This document shows, piece after piece, positions 1 to 11,861 of a DNA stretch of 64,000 nt (positions within the stretch are counted from its first letter, which is position 1; each line of letters opens with the position of its first letter). A program made the translations under genes and the position numbers. Under the pieces are notes generated by a model. That model saw only the letters and a program-made list of their open reading frames with translations. It was not told the origin of the DNA and did not search any database. The DNA lies in contig NW_025408670.1 of assembly GCF_020360975.1 (NCBI RefSeq), forward strand, positions 6,758,001 through 6,822,000, in the 5' to 3' direction. The DNA comes from Hirsutella rhossiliensis (lineage: Eukaryota; Ascomycota; Sordariomycetes; Hypocreales; Ophiocordycipitaceae).

Positions 1-315
1 ATTTTGCATCGAGCCCGAGTCTCACGCTTCTCGGGGTATCTGTCGCCGACTTGCAGCCGAAGGAGGGTTAAATGTCTCCGAAATCAATGGGTTGGCCGCC
101 GGCGTATACATGATTCTTGCTGAGAAGCGAGCTAGCTCCACTGCGATGTTCATCAAGATGATTTCGTGGTGCGTGCCGTAATTAACCCCTTCGCCTTTCA
201 GAGATGCCTCACTCCATGCACGGTGCCTCCATGGCAACCTTGCAGGCGACAAAATTAGAAGCAAGAACGGTGGCGGACTCGCAGAATGCCTTCAGTTCCC
301 TGTCTTGAACTCTTC

Positions 316-981
316 TCACCCGAGTGCCTTGATCTTCTCAAAGACGCGCACAAAAGTCGCCGGGTCGTTCGCGCCGCTCAGTCTATACCTGTCCTGCATC
401 TGAAAGTCCGGAACGCCGCTGACGCCGTCTGATCTGGCCTGCGCTACGGCCTTGTCGACTTGGGCGCCGCCTTGGTCACTCTCGACAATGGCCGCTTTGA
501 AATCTTGTACGGGGATGCTGGCCTGAGTCGCAATGTCCTGCAACGTTTCGTGCGTGGTGATGTCCCTCTCATGCTCAAAATAAGCGGCAAAGAGCCCGTC
601 GATGGTCTTGAGCTCGACCTCGGGACCATATTGCTTAGCCAGATGGATGAGCCGGTGTGAGTCTCTTGTGTTGCCCGTCCTGCCACCGTACTTGAAGTTG
701 ATGCCTAGTTGATGGCCGACCTTGGAGAGAGATTCATGTATCATGTCGATGCGCCCGGGTCCGAATTTTTCATCGTAGAACTGCTGCTTCTCGATGCTTG
801 ACCCTGGGCCCCGGGGCCACCCCGGATTGAGTTGGTAGGGCGCATACGTAACGGAAAAGGTGTCACCACTGTCTGGATGCTTCTGGAACCAAAGCTGCTG
901 AGCCTGCTGGAGTTGCCGGCGTCCAACGTAGCACCAAGGGCACGCAACGTCGGATGTTACGGTGATGCGGAAATTGGTCAT
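316..981 (-). CDS. DsbA-family (FrnE-like) thiol oxidoreductase
   Basis: Single-exon ORF of 221 residues when started at the ATG at 979-981. An in-frame ATG at 1033-1035 would add 18 residues with no domain content, so the inner start, directly before the first beta strand, is preferred. A CPWC active-site motif sits at residues 14-17, the typical position in the DSBA/2-hydroxychromene-2-carboxylate isomerase fold. Near the C-terminus a GVSGVPDF segment supplies the cis-proline loop of this fold. Length matches the FrnE group of bacterial and fungal DsbA-like proteins (about 210-230 residues). There is no signal peptide, so a cytosolic role is likely. The family forms or rearranges disulfides or binds glutathione; the actual substrate cannot be read from sequence. 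Codon use is normal for the GC-rich part of the window. Confidence 0.88.
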   Translation of the reverse strand: MTNFRITVTSDVACPWCYVGRRQLQQAQQLWFQKHPDSGDTFSVTYAPYQLNPGWPRGPGSSIEKQQFYDEKFGPGRIDMIHESLSKVGHQLGINFKYGGRTGNTRDSHRLIHLAKQYGPEVELKTIDGLFAAYFEHERDITTHETLQDIATQASIPVQDFKAAIVESDQGGAQVDKAVAQARSDGVSGVPDFQMQDRYRLSGANDPATFVRVFEKIKALG

Positions 982-2154
982 GTCTGCGGAGCTTCTCGAG
1001 ATCTCAAGGTAGAGTGCAAGAACAGATTGAAACATTCGATGCCGATGCGACGGCTTTTGCCCCTATTTGTACTGCCGCCTCTCTCATTGTTGATTCTTAA
1101 GCAGAACCACCATCTTCGAAAGGTGGAGTCTGTTCTTGGGGATGTCCGTTGGACTCTGATGGACGTGTCGTCGGTGATGAACCGGTTTAGTCAGTAACTT
1201 TCGGAACTCCCACACTTGCTTGGAAATAACATGGGTATAGCCGAGGCAGCACGCCGAGGGCAACAAGGGGGCTCCGCAGAAGACGTGCTCCGCACAAAGC
1301 GGGATCCGCTCGGGATCTCCGGAGGGGGCGGGGCGAGCTGTAGGGGGAGTGGGCTGAAACAGGACACAGCTTCAGCTTTCATTCGGGAGCCGAGATGCTG
1401 CTGTCGCCATTGATTCGAATGGCCATCTTGCCCTGGTGGTGAGGGCGGAGAATGGTCACGTTGCCATCACAATGCATGGTTTCGACAACAACGACACCAA
1501 GGAGAAACATTTCGTCAGCTAGCGCGAGAGTCGGGAAATTCTGGGATCATGATGCTGGCATTGCTGGGGAGCGAGGTGAAGAGCTGGAATTTTGGGAGAT
1601 TGCGGGTGTCATAACGCGTCCTCACGGAGCTGCGGAGCTTCAGAGCTAGACTCTCCAGCTGCCCAAGCCGTTGATGCAGAAGCCCTCCGGACGGCAAAGG
1701 ACGATGTTCTCCACGAACCGCGTGTTTGCAGTAGATGGATACGCCCCCCCTGTCTCAAACTCCGTCGCGGTTCTTACCCGCAGTTGTATGCCGTCAGAAC
1801 CTGAGAAAACACGCAAAAGCTAGTCGCAGAACAGACAAGTATCGCAGATAGCGTAGAATATCATTGGTGACTCCAATTCCGACGGCGTTAAAAGGCCAGC
1901 TGCATCCATTTAAGATCCACCAAGCCGCATTGTTGATGACGCCATATCCAACGCTTCCGGATGCAACGGCGGATTGCCGGGTCCGTCGGCCGGCTACTCT
2001 TCACTGTAGAGAAGGCGTAGAGCTTGATTTGAAAGCACGTTAGGGGAAACCGTGTATATAGAACTGGCCGTGGCGCCTGCTTTGTAGCCTGCAGGCCTCA
2101 TCGCATCGGCAGAAGTCAAGCGCAAACTACAGCAACCCCATTAAGCCCAGCATC
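982..2154. other. Intergenic region without a recognised gene
   Basis: Short open frames occur on both strands, but none has recognisable domains, repeats or plausible exon structure. The last 150 bases are presumably the promoter and leader of the oxidoreductase that starts at 2155. A TATA-like run (gtgtatatagaac) lies near 2050, about 100 bases before that ATG. Confidence 0.4.
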
Positions 2155-3639
<1,485 letters not shown>

Positions 3640-3888
3640 TAAGGAGTGACGAGAGGCTACATGGAAGCATGGCGGGAATCCATTAAGTATACAGCTTTTG
3701 TCCCTGATTTTTCTCCCCATTTTCAGCCGTCAGACATAGAACTTGAACTATCAGAGACATGGCAACGTTATTCAACAACGTGTCGCCACAAATTGGCCCC
3801 CCCCCCCTGTTGAGCTTCATTATGTCCCTGTTCCAGCCGCCAGCGCAGGGTCGATGAATACGTTGCCGCGGAGTGTGTCTTGCAATCC

Positions 3889-4125
3889 TCACAGACAGAC
3901 GCCGATACAGTCAGCGCCGCCCTTGTTCGGATCACATCCGTCGTTGGGCGCGTCGTAGCAGCGAAGTCCCTTGGGGCACGGTCTGCCGGCGAAACCACCG
4001 CAAGACGGGGCATTTTTGGGAATGCAGATTCCGGGTCTCAAGCCGCAAGGGCGAGCGGCAGGCCCGGCGGCGACGAAGCTGGCGAGGCCGACGGCCGCGA
4101 TGGCGAGGACGTTGCTGCTGAGCAT
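3889..4125 (-). CDS. Small secreted cysteine-rich protein (78 aa)
   Basis: 78-residue ORF with an N-terminal hydrophobic signal peptide (about residues 1-20, ending at an AxA-like site) and a mature part with eight cysteines, enough for four disulfides. The C-terminal half has the arrangement C-G-G-x4-P-C-P-x3-C followed by a D-P/GGADC-x2-C segment. From memory this resembles a small fungal secreted family usually annotated as hypothetical; I cannot name it. Small size, secretion signal and Cys content are typical of apoplastic effector-like or antimicrobial-like proteins, but no function is shown by the sequence. It lies convergent to the OYE gene, stop to stop with about 250 bases between. 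No intron is needed. Confidence 0.7.
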   Translation of the reverse strand: MLSSNVLAIAAVGLASFVAAGPAARPCGLRPGICIPKNAPSCGGFAGRPCPKGLRCYDAPNDGCDPNKGGADCIGVCL

Positions 4126-7100
4126 TTTCTCGAAGTCGAACTGGAGCGTCTAAGCGGAAGAAGTCGGAAAGTTGATGCAATTAAGGTCTGATTTAAACTC
4201 AGTCCCTTCAGCCATCAGCGCATATTGGAGCTACACGGCCGTCTTTATACGTCGAGCTGAAGCCACCCTCGGCCACCTTGGTTGCTGGACAACGCCATGG
4301 TCTCACCCTCCAGGGTTCCTGATCGGTCAACACAGTAGTGCTCGCGGCGGAGACCCGATGCTGCGGAGACACGAGCTGCGGCTGCATAAGACGGCATGCA
4401 TCGCGCGACGGCGCAGCCAATCGTCTGCTCAGCTCTGCCCCTCGCCAGCCAGAGTCACAAAGCAGCCCGTCACTAGTCTCGGGCGTTCCCAATGGTAAAC
4501 TGCCCGACCACGCTACAGGAGGTAAGCTTATTTTGGGTTTGCGCACTTGATTCACCCGAGTCCAATGGAGGAAGGGCGTTGGAGGGATGGCTCACAGGCC
4601 GTAGTTACAGCTGGGGCTGAATGGAAAGGCCGCTTCCCGCCGGAATGACGAGCCGGCGTCTAGCATGCCCCTTTCCGGGACGTGGCGTGTCAGATGCTCG
4701 TCTGCAATCTGATTTCTGACTGCTGCAGGAGAGCTGGTCCACCTCAGTTATCGTTACTAACTCTTTTTCATGTTCTTCAGGAACAAAGCCCGAGTGCAGC
4801 CGAGCTGCAAGTCTACGGCCGAGACACCGTTCCAGGGGTGCCCCATCAGTGTGTACTGTGTAGCAACCGGACGTTCGCCTCTTGCACTCGGGCCCTCGGT
4901 CCTTCTGCGCCGAATCGTACAGTCGTCGCTCTTGGAGCACTCCGTGAGCACTCCGTACGCGAAGAGCGGATGCACGATGGCTACGGTATGTGTCACTAAC
5001 ATGCACGTGTGCCAGCAGGCTATGTTAAGAGCAAACCTCGGTCCAAATCCCGCTTCTAACCGGCCGATTCCACCAAGATCAGATGGATCGAGACCTTTTG
5101 TTTTCCTCATAACCTGACTTCCTCCCATGCGGGCTCCTTTCAACACTCTCGGCCCAATATCCTCAAGGTGCTTAGCACGGAGTACTAGAAGCTTTACGTA
5201 CAAACACTTCAAATTTTGCCGGGAAGAAGAACCCAATGTAATTAAGCGTGCTACTTTTTCGGGCCGTCGGCCTGTCTGTGTGCCCCTGGGGTGCCCTCAG
5301 CCGCTTGACATGGGGTTGCAAGCGGCATATGTACAGTAAGTACAGTAAGCGGAGGAAGTACTACGTTCTGGGCTGTGCGGAACAAAAGATCCTTTCCTCT
5401 CGCCATTGAAGCTCCTGTTAGTGGAATGAGAGCAAGATTCTACTACCGTGCTCAGGGCCGACAAACGCTTCATCACTTCATTCTCGCGCGGCCACAAATA
5501 GTTGAAAAGCTTCCCTATCCTTGGCAAGACGACGCAGGAATATCGTTGGCGGTAAAACACAATCTCGCCATCGTCCATTCTGACAGCGCCAAGTCTTTCA
5601 CTATGGAGAGACACGATAGGCCAAGTCACGGAAAGGGCGAGAGGGTTCCAAGACACAAACAGGTCTAGAACGGGCTTGTTGATGTTGTGAGGTCGGGTGA
5701 GGCAATTGGCCGCCAAGCCACGGACGAAAAACGAGCCAATCCGCAGACAGTCAGGAGCACGATGAATTACTAGAAGCCACGTCGAGACAGTCACAGTCTA
5801 AGGTTAAACAGATCCATATGCCTGACAGTATATGAGCTGTACTCTCCGAGTGCCATCAAACGGTTCGCTGGCAGACCCAGATTTCAATAGGCGCGGTTGA
5901 AGGATGCAGGGTTCAACGCGATGGTCTACCTGAGAATTCGACAACATGCTCACAAGCCAAGACGACCGACTGGCAGTGGATGGTCGCAGTACGTGATGGG
6001 ATACCCTGAAGTCCTCGACAAGACCATTGCAACGAGTCTCAGACGGTTGCAAACGGGATTTCAAAGTCTCATGTCTTTGTAAAAGACAAATAGCCAACCC
6101 TTTACTCAATTATCGAGTCCTTTTCGTCTATAGTTTGAATAGCGGATTGTTTGCGAAGATTTGGGAAGCCCAAGCAGTAGATAGTAGCCTACGGAAGATA
6201 GTAGAAGAGCTATCAACCTAAAACGGCGCGGAAAGGGCGACTGGTTAATATCTAAGGATTAGAAAGCTAGTCGGGATGGCTAACGCGGCTTTGGCAGCCA
6301 GCTCAAATGGCTATCTGCTGAGACTATCAATGGTTCTCGATTCTACTCTGTAGAACTCCTCTACATATCTCCAACTGTCTCCAAAGGTTCCTGTCTCTCA
6401 GGCATGCCCTGATGGCGACTCATAGCGAGATAATTAGCTAAAGATACGGTCCTTGGTTTGCGGGTAGGGGCGCCATGCCCGTCGTGAGAAGTCGATCCTA
6501 GTGAGAACTGAGAAATTGGAAGTAGATAAGGTCATGCCAAGCATCTGGCCTCTGCAGATACCTATGGCAAAGAGGATGCGTAACCCCGCGGCTCTCCAGC
6601 CTCTCCAATAGCCGTAGTCTGCGGCTGTCGCTCGGGACGGCGGCAGACCAAGCAAGATATGGCTAATTTCCATCGCGACCAGTCTCTCTCGGCGGCCCGC
6701 TTATTCATGAAACGGGCCTCGCAGCTCACTAAGGGCGGGCACTAGGACCTTTGGCAGGACGCCCCTAGCCATATCTCTATGGCTTTGAGACTGCATTTCA
6801 GCCTTGCCAAGGCGAGGGACTTAACGACTGAATATCCAACCCGAAGGACTGCCGGATACCTGCAATTCAACCTAGGGTGACACCCTAGAGTCTCCTTTTC
6901 GCCTGCGGCGGGCAATCATCAGTTTCAGCCGCTTCAAACCTACAGTAAGTGTCAGCTATCACGGCGCAAGGTTGTCTCGACACCAAGCGGTGGCGAGTTC
7001 AGCCACACACAACGTTGCAAGTTACCACTTGTAACGTGATAACAGCTTCTACAGTATTTTCTTGATGTACAAGAGACCGTTCCAGTCCGCACCCATTTAT

Positions 7101-7483
7101 TTATTTTCTCCCTGAATTCAACCAAGATGTCCTTGCCGACTCGTTTCATGCTCCCTTGTCCAGTTGACAGCTGTAGCTCAGGTCCATGCAGTGTTAATGA
7201 TGCTTCCCCTCATGTGGCCGTAATGGCTTACACCCGCTACATCAGCTTTACTTACCCCTTTTGGCAACAGAAACAAGGATACTTTAGGTGTGTCGTAGAG
7301 GTGTGAGTGGCAGTTTGACAAAAGGGCTTCGATTGAAGTATTGCTATTTTTGGTGAGACACACTTCTGATTTTCCGAATACATATGATAAGTGGGCGAGG
7401 CCCAAGACACTAATAACCCCAGACATCAACAATGACGTCTATGCGAAAGAATACAAGCAGTCAATGCAGCCGAGCTCTGCCTT
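4126..7483. other. 3.3-kb region without a recognised gene
   Basis: Several ORFs of 60-160 codons occur on both strands, but none shows domain motifs, a signal peptide with a coherent mature part, or convincing exon joins. A perfect 8-bp palindrome with a 1-base centre (ctagggtg a caccctag) lies at 6872-6888. Composition between about 6080 and 6900 looks like old degenerate repeat sequence, but I cannot assign it. Confidence 0.4.
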
Positions 7484-7957
7484 CTAGTGGTGCTTGCCAC
7501 CGCCACCGATATGGTGGTTGCCACCGCCACCGATATGGTGGTTGCCACCGCCACCGATATGGTGGTTGCCACCGCCACGGCGATGGCCGCCAAATCCACG
7601 ACCGCGACGGCCGCCAAATCTACCACCAAATCCGCGACCACCGAATCCACCGCCAAAGTAGTCGTTGCAGTAGTCTTCGTCAAAGTAGTAGTTGTAGCAG
7701 TCGTCCCAGTCGTTGAAGAAGTCCGGGCCACCTCGCTTGTAGTGGGGGGCGGCATAGCCATCACCGCTGTCGTCCTTGCGGTCGACATCGTAGCCCTTGT
7801 TGTAGTCGTCGCCGTAGCCCTTGTTGTAGTCGACATCGTAGCCCTTGTTGTAGTCGCTGCCGTAGCCCTTGTAGTCCTTGCATTCCTTGCCAGTCTCGGC
7901 GATGGGGGTAGCGATGGCCATAGCCGCGAACAGAGTAGCGATCGTGAAGAACTGCAT
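7484..7957 (-). CDS. Secreted Tyr/Gly/His-rich repeat protein (157 aa)
   Basis: 157-residue ORF. Residues 1-17 form a clear signal peptide ending in an ATP-type site. The mature protein has three sections: (a) an N-terminal block with near-identical 8-residue repeats built on DYNKGY (three full copies plus degenerate ones); (b) a central acidic, aromatic, Tyr/Asp-rich stretch with a few cysteines; (c) a Gly/Arg stretch ending in repeats of GGGGNHHI, finishing with a Lys-His-His tail. His-Gly repeats of this kind could bind transition metals or surfaces, but that is inference. Both repeat sections are also near-perfect 24-bp tandem repeats in DNA. I do not recognise a named family; low-complexity secreted proteins like this are often lineage-specific in fungi. 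Confidence 0.7.
   Translation of the reverse strand: MQFFTIATLFAAMAIATPIAETGKECKDYKGYGSDYNKGYDVDYNKGYGDDYNKGYDVDRKDDSGDGYAAPHYKRGGPDFFNDWDDCYNYYFDEDYCNDYFGGGFGGRGFGGRFGGRRGRGFGGHRRGGGNHHIGGGGNHHIGGGGNHHIGGGGKHH
7496..7567 (-). repeat. 24-bp tandem repeat, 3 exact copies plus a partial
   Basis: The unit covers 7496-7519, 7520-7543 and 7544-7567 without mismatch, and a fourth partial copy continues to about 7579. It encodes the Gly-Gly-Gly-Gly-Asn-His-His-Ile repeat of the secreted protein. Exact identity at synonymous positions indicates recent expansion. Confidence 0.9.
7781..7852 (-). repeat. 24-bp tandem repeat encoding DYNKGY repeats
   Basis: Units at 7781-7804, 7805-7828 and 7829-7852 with a partial fourth to about 7873. 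The first and third units are identical; the second differs at a few bases. This is a second coding minisatellite with the same 24-bp period in the same gene but unrelated sequence. Confidence 0.85.
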
Positions 7958-8084
7958 ATTGAACGAGTGGCAGAGGGCTCTCTGGTTGATGTTTGTTTAA
8001 GGATAGATGTGAAAGATAAAATGTGATGCGGATGCTAGAGAACTGACTTATTCCTCGAGGGAAGATAGTTGCATTTATATCTCG

Positions 8085-8259
8085 CGCTCTGGTCCTGAGT
8101 CCGACTAATGGCAAATATTTGCCGGTCGGTTTATAAGAGCTGAATCTCAGCTTCGATAGTCTCAAAAGAAGCACTTTCTCCGGATGTCACGGAGTACGAA
8201 ATAGCAAACATTCAATAAGCGGCAAAATTTTGCCATTAGTCAGACTTGGGACCAAAGCG
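8085..8259. mobile_element. MITE-like element with about 40-bp terminal inverted repeats
   Basis: The arm at 8085-8124 and the reverse complement of 8220-8259 match at about 34 of 40 positions. The interior is about 95 bp with no coding capacity. The word tctcg(cg) flanks both sides (8080-8086 and 8260-8266), consistent with a 5-7 bp target duplication whose exact length is ambiguous because the element's first bases repeat it. It sits 130-300 bp upstream of the secreted Tyr/Gly/His protein start, inside its likely promoter. Confidence 0.6.
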
Positions 8260-8266
8260 TCTCGCG

Positions 8267-9614
8267 AAGACAGCTTGACAGCATACAATTAGGCATAGGA
8301 AGAATGTGGAGCAAGCAAGTTGTGTGTGCTAACTTTGTGTTCTCTTTTTCTCTGTTCTAAGCGAGACCCCCATTTACATCCATTGCTTCCTTCCTCGCTG
8401 GTAATTCCGTCGTTATGATCACTCTGTGGCTGGGAGGGCTGGCCAACCTCCTCTTTGCCCTCTTTGCACAGATAAAAGGGTTTCCCACGCAGTAGGGCCT
8501 CGAGGAATAGAGCAAAGATAGAAACGTGCAGTATATACAATAAGCTACTACTCTATCCCTTAGCGGCTGATCGGCTGATGACAACCATGTGAGAGATAGG
8601 GGTAAAGTCCGAGCCAAGCTACCCGTTTATGGTGTACGGGTAACGGCAATAGATGAAACAAATAAGCGGTTGACATGCAGGCGGAGGTAAATAAAACACG
8701 CCCTGGCCGAGTGCTTGTCAAAAAAAGCAAAACTATTTGCTAACTGTAAACTGGAGATTTTAAAGAAAATACGTATGGTGATATTAGTGTCAATTCATCT
8801 CTACAACTTTTCTAGAAATTTTAAAATATCTTTTACGTTTTCAGACGCTGCATAAACAGTTTCTAAGAGGAGGCGGAAAAGGGAGCATGCCTCGTGGTTT
8901 TCTTTCCACACCGCCTGCGCATGCTCCGTAGAGGCTGATGAGAGGCCACCGGAAAAGCGGCACCGCGCTGGCTTAGAGGAGAGGCTAGGCTAAGCACTGC
9001 CGATAATCCCAGTCATTCCCGCCTCAATGCCGGACCTGATTAAGGTACGTTGCCAATTGCAAATAGTATCGTCCTCTACATTAACGAAGCCTACATGACC
9101 TAGTCAGGGGTCCAGCAGTCCCCCCTGAATCCTACCAGGGAGACGAATACCCTAGGGGGGATGGTGACCGAAGCCGCGTGGCCTTCTGCCAAGATGTATG
9201 GAACATATCGATTTGCCAATGTTGAACGATCCAGCCAGTTAGCATATCGAACCCGCAACGCCAGTTTCAATAAGCGCTTGCGCCGGACAATAGTGACAAT
9301 ATGCACCCGTCGGCTGAGACTAAAATAGGGATTCTTGGTACTAATACGAACTAAATCTCCAGCCGCAATGGAGAGGCAGGGCCGGAATAAGCCAGTGGCC
9401 TGATTCTGGTGGGCACCAAAGATAGAAACCACTCAATCTACTCAGTGGATTGCCTTCATTGAGTTGAATAGACCTGATCAACGATGGCCTCCAGTTGAGT
9501 TGATCAATTGCGGGTCAAGTTGAGTTGAATGGATGTGGATTGAAGTGCTTCGTACCTTGATGTCCAAGAGACTCAATTTGTCACATGCTAGAGAGGAAAT
9601 TGGAAAACCGAGTG
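8267..9614. other. Intergenic region without a recognised gene
   Basis: An AT-richer stretch occupies about 8690-8850. A 110-codon minus-strand ORF at 9100-9432 is open but shows no family I recognise. Nothing else is supported. Confidence 0.35.
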
Positions 9615-10125
9615 CTTGATTTCTATCCAAAAGATGGCAAAGAAGTTGGCTTCTTACGGTTGTGTGCAATCAAGCTATAACCTGGAAACAAGACTCTTGG
9701 GTTCGTAGTTGAGCTGGACCAGGGCTCCGGAGAACCCGACAACGTAGCCCTGGGAGGCCAGACCGGGGCCGAGGCGACAAGGGCGAGCAGCAGCAGCAGC
9801 AGAAGCAGCCGCTGTCCGAGGACGACATTGTGACCGCGTGCCAGGCCGCCAATGTGTGAGACTTTCATCGCCTCTTTCCCGCGGGGGCTGGACACCCCCT
9901 GCGGCTCCTATGCCTCTCGCTTTGTGGTGGGCAGCGGCTGCGGCTGATAGATGAGGCGACGAGCGCGCTCGATAGCGAATTGGAAAATGTGGTCAAGCAG
10001 ACGCTCGACTGGGCCGCCCGCGACGCCGCCGCCGAGCTGGGCTCGCACGACGAGCTCGTCGCCCCGAGGAGGCTGTACTATCAGGTGGTCCTGAGCTAGT
10101 CGCTCGACCGCGAGGCGGCCTGGGT
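9615..10125 (+). pseudogene. Decayed ABC-transporter nucleotide-binding domain fragment
   Basis: Reading across the plus-strand frames gives, in the right order, the pieces of an MDR/P-glycoprotein-type ATPase domain: a segment like the beta strand after Walker A (LDFYPKDGK, near 9615), a DNVALGG segment (about 9740), a CQAANV...FIASFPRGLDTPCG segment preceding the signature loop (about 9838-9905), a Walker B/D-loop text DEATSALDSE (about 9950-9985), and a C-terminal ELGSHDELVA..LYYQVVLS segment (about 10035-10098). The signature LSGGQ is degraded, the H-loop region is deleted, several frameshifts separate the pieces, and a Gln codon before the end reads TAG. A CAG-rich run lies near 9790. 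No membrane domain is present upstream. A dead fragment, not a gene. Confidence 0.6.
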
Positions 10126-10763
10126 TCCGCCTCTTTTCTTTATCCTTCTCTCTTCCCTTGCCTTCCTCCCTTACTCTCGTCTCTAACCGAGCCGTGAAAA
10201 AAAAAGAAAAACTAACCGCCGCAGGTGTGCGACGGAGCGTAAAGGGGGCTTCTAGAACAATCTGCTGTGTTTCAGCTATTTTCCCTTGCTCTTCTGCCTT
10301 ACTCAGAGCCCCGTGTGATACACAGTCACATACCGCAGCGTATACCGGCCCTGAAAGTTCACCAAATCTGCTGTCGGGCTTCATTCGACCTCCACTCCGA
10401 CAGCTGATTGAGTACGAAGTACGAAGCACTATCCAGATCTGATTCGTTGGGCTCAACGGCGCCTTCTAGCCTTAATCTACGTGCAAGAGCAAGCCCAAGG
10501 TCACGCAGCATTCAAGGTATCCTTAACTCATTCCGGGTCGCAGACGCTATCTTCTGTCTAATAAAGTACAGCCTGACCAAGGCGCTGAATGTGAAATTCC
10601 GACTTTTCGAAGGTACTGGATAACATTGGCTTCCAGGGGGTGGCCGAGCTATGCGGCCCCCGAGCGTCGTATTACAATATGTTCTTATATCATCGAGGTC
10701 CAACCTCGTTTGCGCCGCATACTTTACAATGTTCATTTATGCAGACCGATTGCCTGTTACCTG
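10126..10763. other. Intergenic region without a recognised gene
   Basis: Lies between the ABC-ATPase fragment and the 3' end of the aquaporin gene. It contains an A-rich run near 10196-10210. No gene is supported. Confidence 0.35.
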
Positions 10764-11861
10764 TTATTCTTTGTTCCAAGAAAAGCGCACGTTGAGATGG
10801 GGTGTTGGGGGCCCCAGAGTTCGATTACCGAAGCGTGTGGTCGGTCTGCTGTCCTTTAATGATGGCAGATTGTCGGTGCTGATTTTAATGATGCCGTCGC
10901 TTGTGAAGATGTTCCGCGACCCGCTCATTAGGGGTGCAAGGGGGGCAAGGCCGTCGCGGCAGGCCATCTCGATGTCATCCGCATCTTGTCCTGGGTTGGC
11001 CGTTCTGTAGTCAAGCCACTTCAGGAGGGTGTACACGGCAAACGCGAGGAGCGCGCCCATGACGGGGCCCAGCCAGTATATCCAGTGGTAGCTGGTGAAG
11101 CCCACGAAGATGGCAGGGCCGATGGATCTCGCGGGGTTGATGGAGGTGCCGGTGTAGTTGGTTCCAGCCATGTGTGCAATGAAGACCGAGACGCCGATGC
11201 CAATCGGGGCAAGATAAGTGGCCCGGTGCTTCTCAACTGCAAGGAAATATACTGTGAGCACAAGCTGGGCTGTCAGGAACATCTCCAAGAAGAGTCCCTG
11301 CGTAAGGTTGGTTTGGGCCCCGAGTGTGTTGGCGACGCTCAAATTACCGGGGAGAAGAGCAAATGTGAGAGCTGAGGCAGCGATGCTGGCTGCTATTTGG
11401 GATGGTACGATCAAAAGAGCCCGCCATGGTGAGACGGCGCCGACGAGGACAAGACCGAGTGTGACCTGAATTTCACACCGTTAACACTCACCACTCACTC
11501 CTGAAAGGGAAGGGACGCAATGGGACATATTGGGAGATGGACTTACAGCAGGATTAAACATGCCTCCACTGACACGAAAGAATATCCAGACATTGACAGC
11601 AAGGGAGGTTCCAAAAGACGCGGCTATGTACAAGAGGGCGGACGGCGACTTCGGCGCATTGGGATCTCCAGGTGCGTTGGTGAGGATGGCGGTTTGTGCG
11701 CCGATGAAGGCAAGCAGCAAGAACATCAAGGTCCCGATGAACTCGCCGATGACCACGATCAGGGCATTGCGGGCCTCGCTCGGGATGAAATAATAATAGG
11801 TGCCCTGGTCGGTGTGTCTCGAGTCGAGGGGGGTTCGCGGCTGTGAAGAGCGGGCAGCCAT
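10764..11861 (-). CDS. Aquaporin (MIP family), orthodox-type, 1 intron
   Basis: Exon 1 is 11547-11861 (ATG at 11859-11861), exon 2 is 10764-11465; the intron 11466-11546 (81 nt, gtaagt...ttcag) falls exactly after the first NPA triplet in phase 0. The product is 338 residues with six hydrophobic segments and the two hallmark half-helix motifs: NPA at residues 103-105 within GGMFNPAV, and NPAR at 215-218 within GTSINPARS. The residue after NPAR is Ser rather than Asp, which fits water-selective rather than glycerol-conducting fungal MIPs. An N-terminal tail of about 35 residues and a long hydrophilic C-terminal tail (about 85 residues) flank the membrane core. An in-frame ATG at 12069-12071 would give a 70-residue longer N-terminus without MIP similarity, so the inner ATG is chosen. 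Plasma or vacuolar membrane localisation is likely by family. Confidence 0.87.
11466..11546 (-). other. Aquaporin intron
   Basis: 81-nt GT-AG intron placed between the Ala of the first NPA motif and the following Val. Removing it joins the two membrane halves in frame. Confidence 0.85.

Noticed and set aside
4757..5236. 159-codon minus-strand ORF
   Set aside because: No domain, no signal peptide, and overlapped by other open frames on the opposite strand; consistent with chance in moderate-GC DNA.
7496..7873. CRISPR-like array
   Set aside because: Repeats are contiguous without spacers and keep a coding frame; they are protein repeats in a eukaryotic gene.
7487..8026. 179-codon plus-strand ORF rich in Val/Ala/Thr
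   Set aside because: Exact antisense shadow of the secreted repeat protein; its repetitiveness is inherited from the 24-bp repeats.
9100..9432. 110-codon minus-strand ORF
   Set aside because: Open but matches no family I recognise and lacks flanking exons; kept only as a note in the intergenic entry.
9908..10456. 182-codon minus-strand ORF
   Set aside because: Antisense to the ABC-ATPase fragment, whose plus-strand text contains recognisable Walker B and D-loop motifs.
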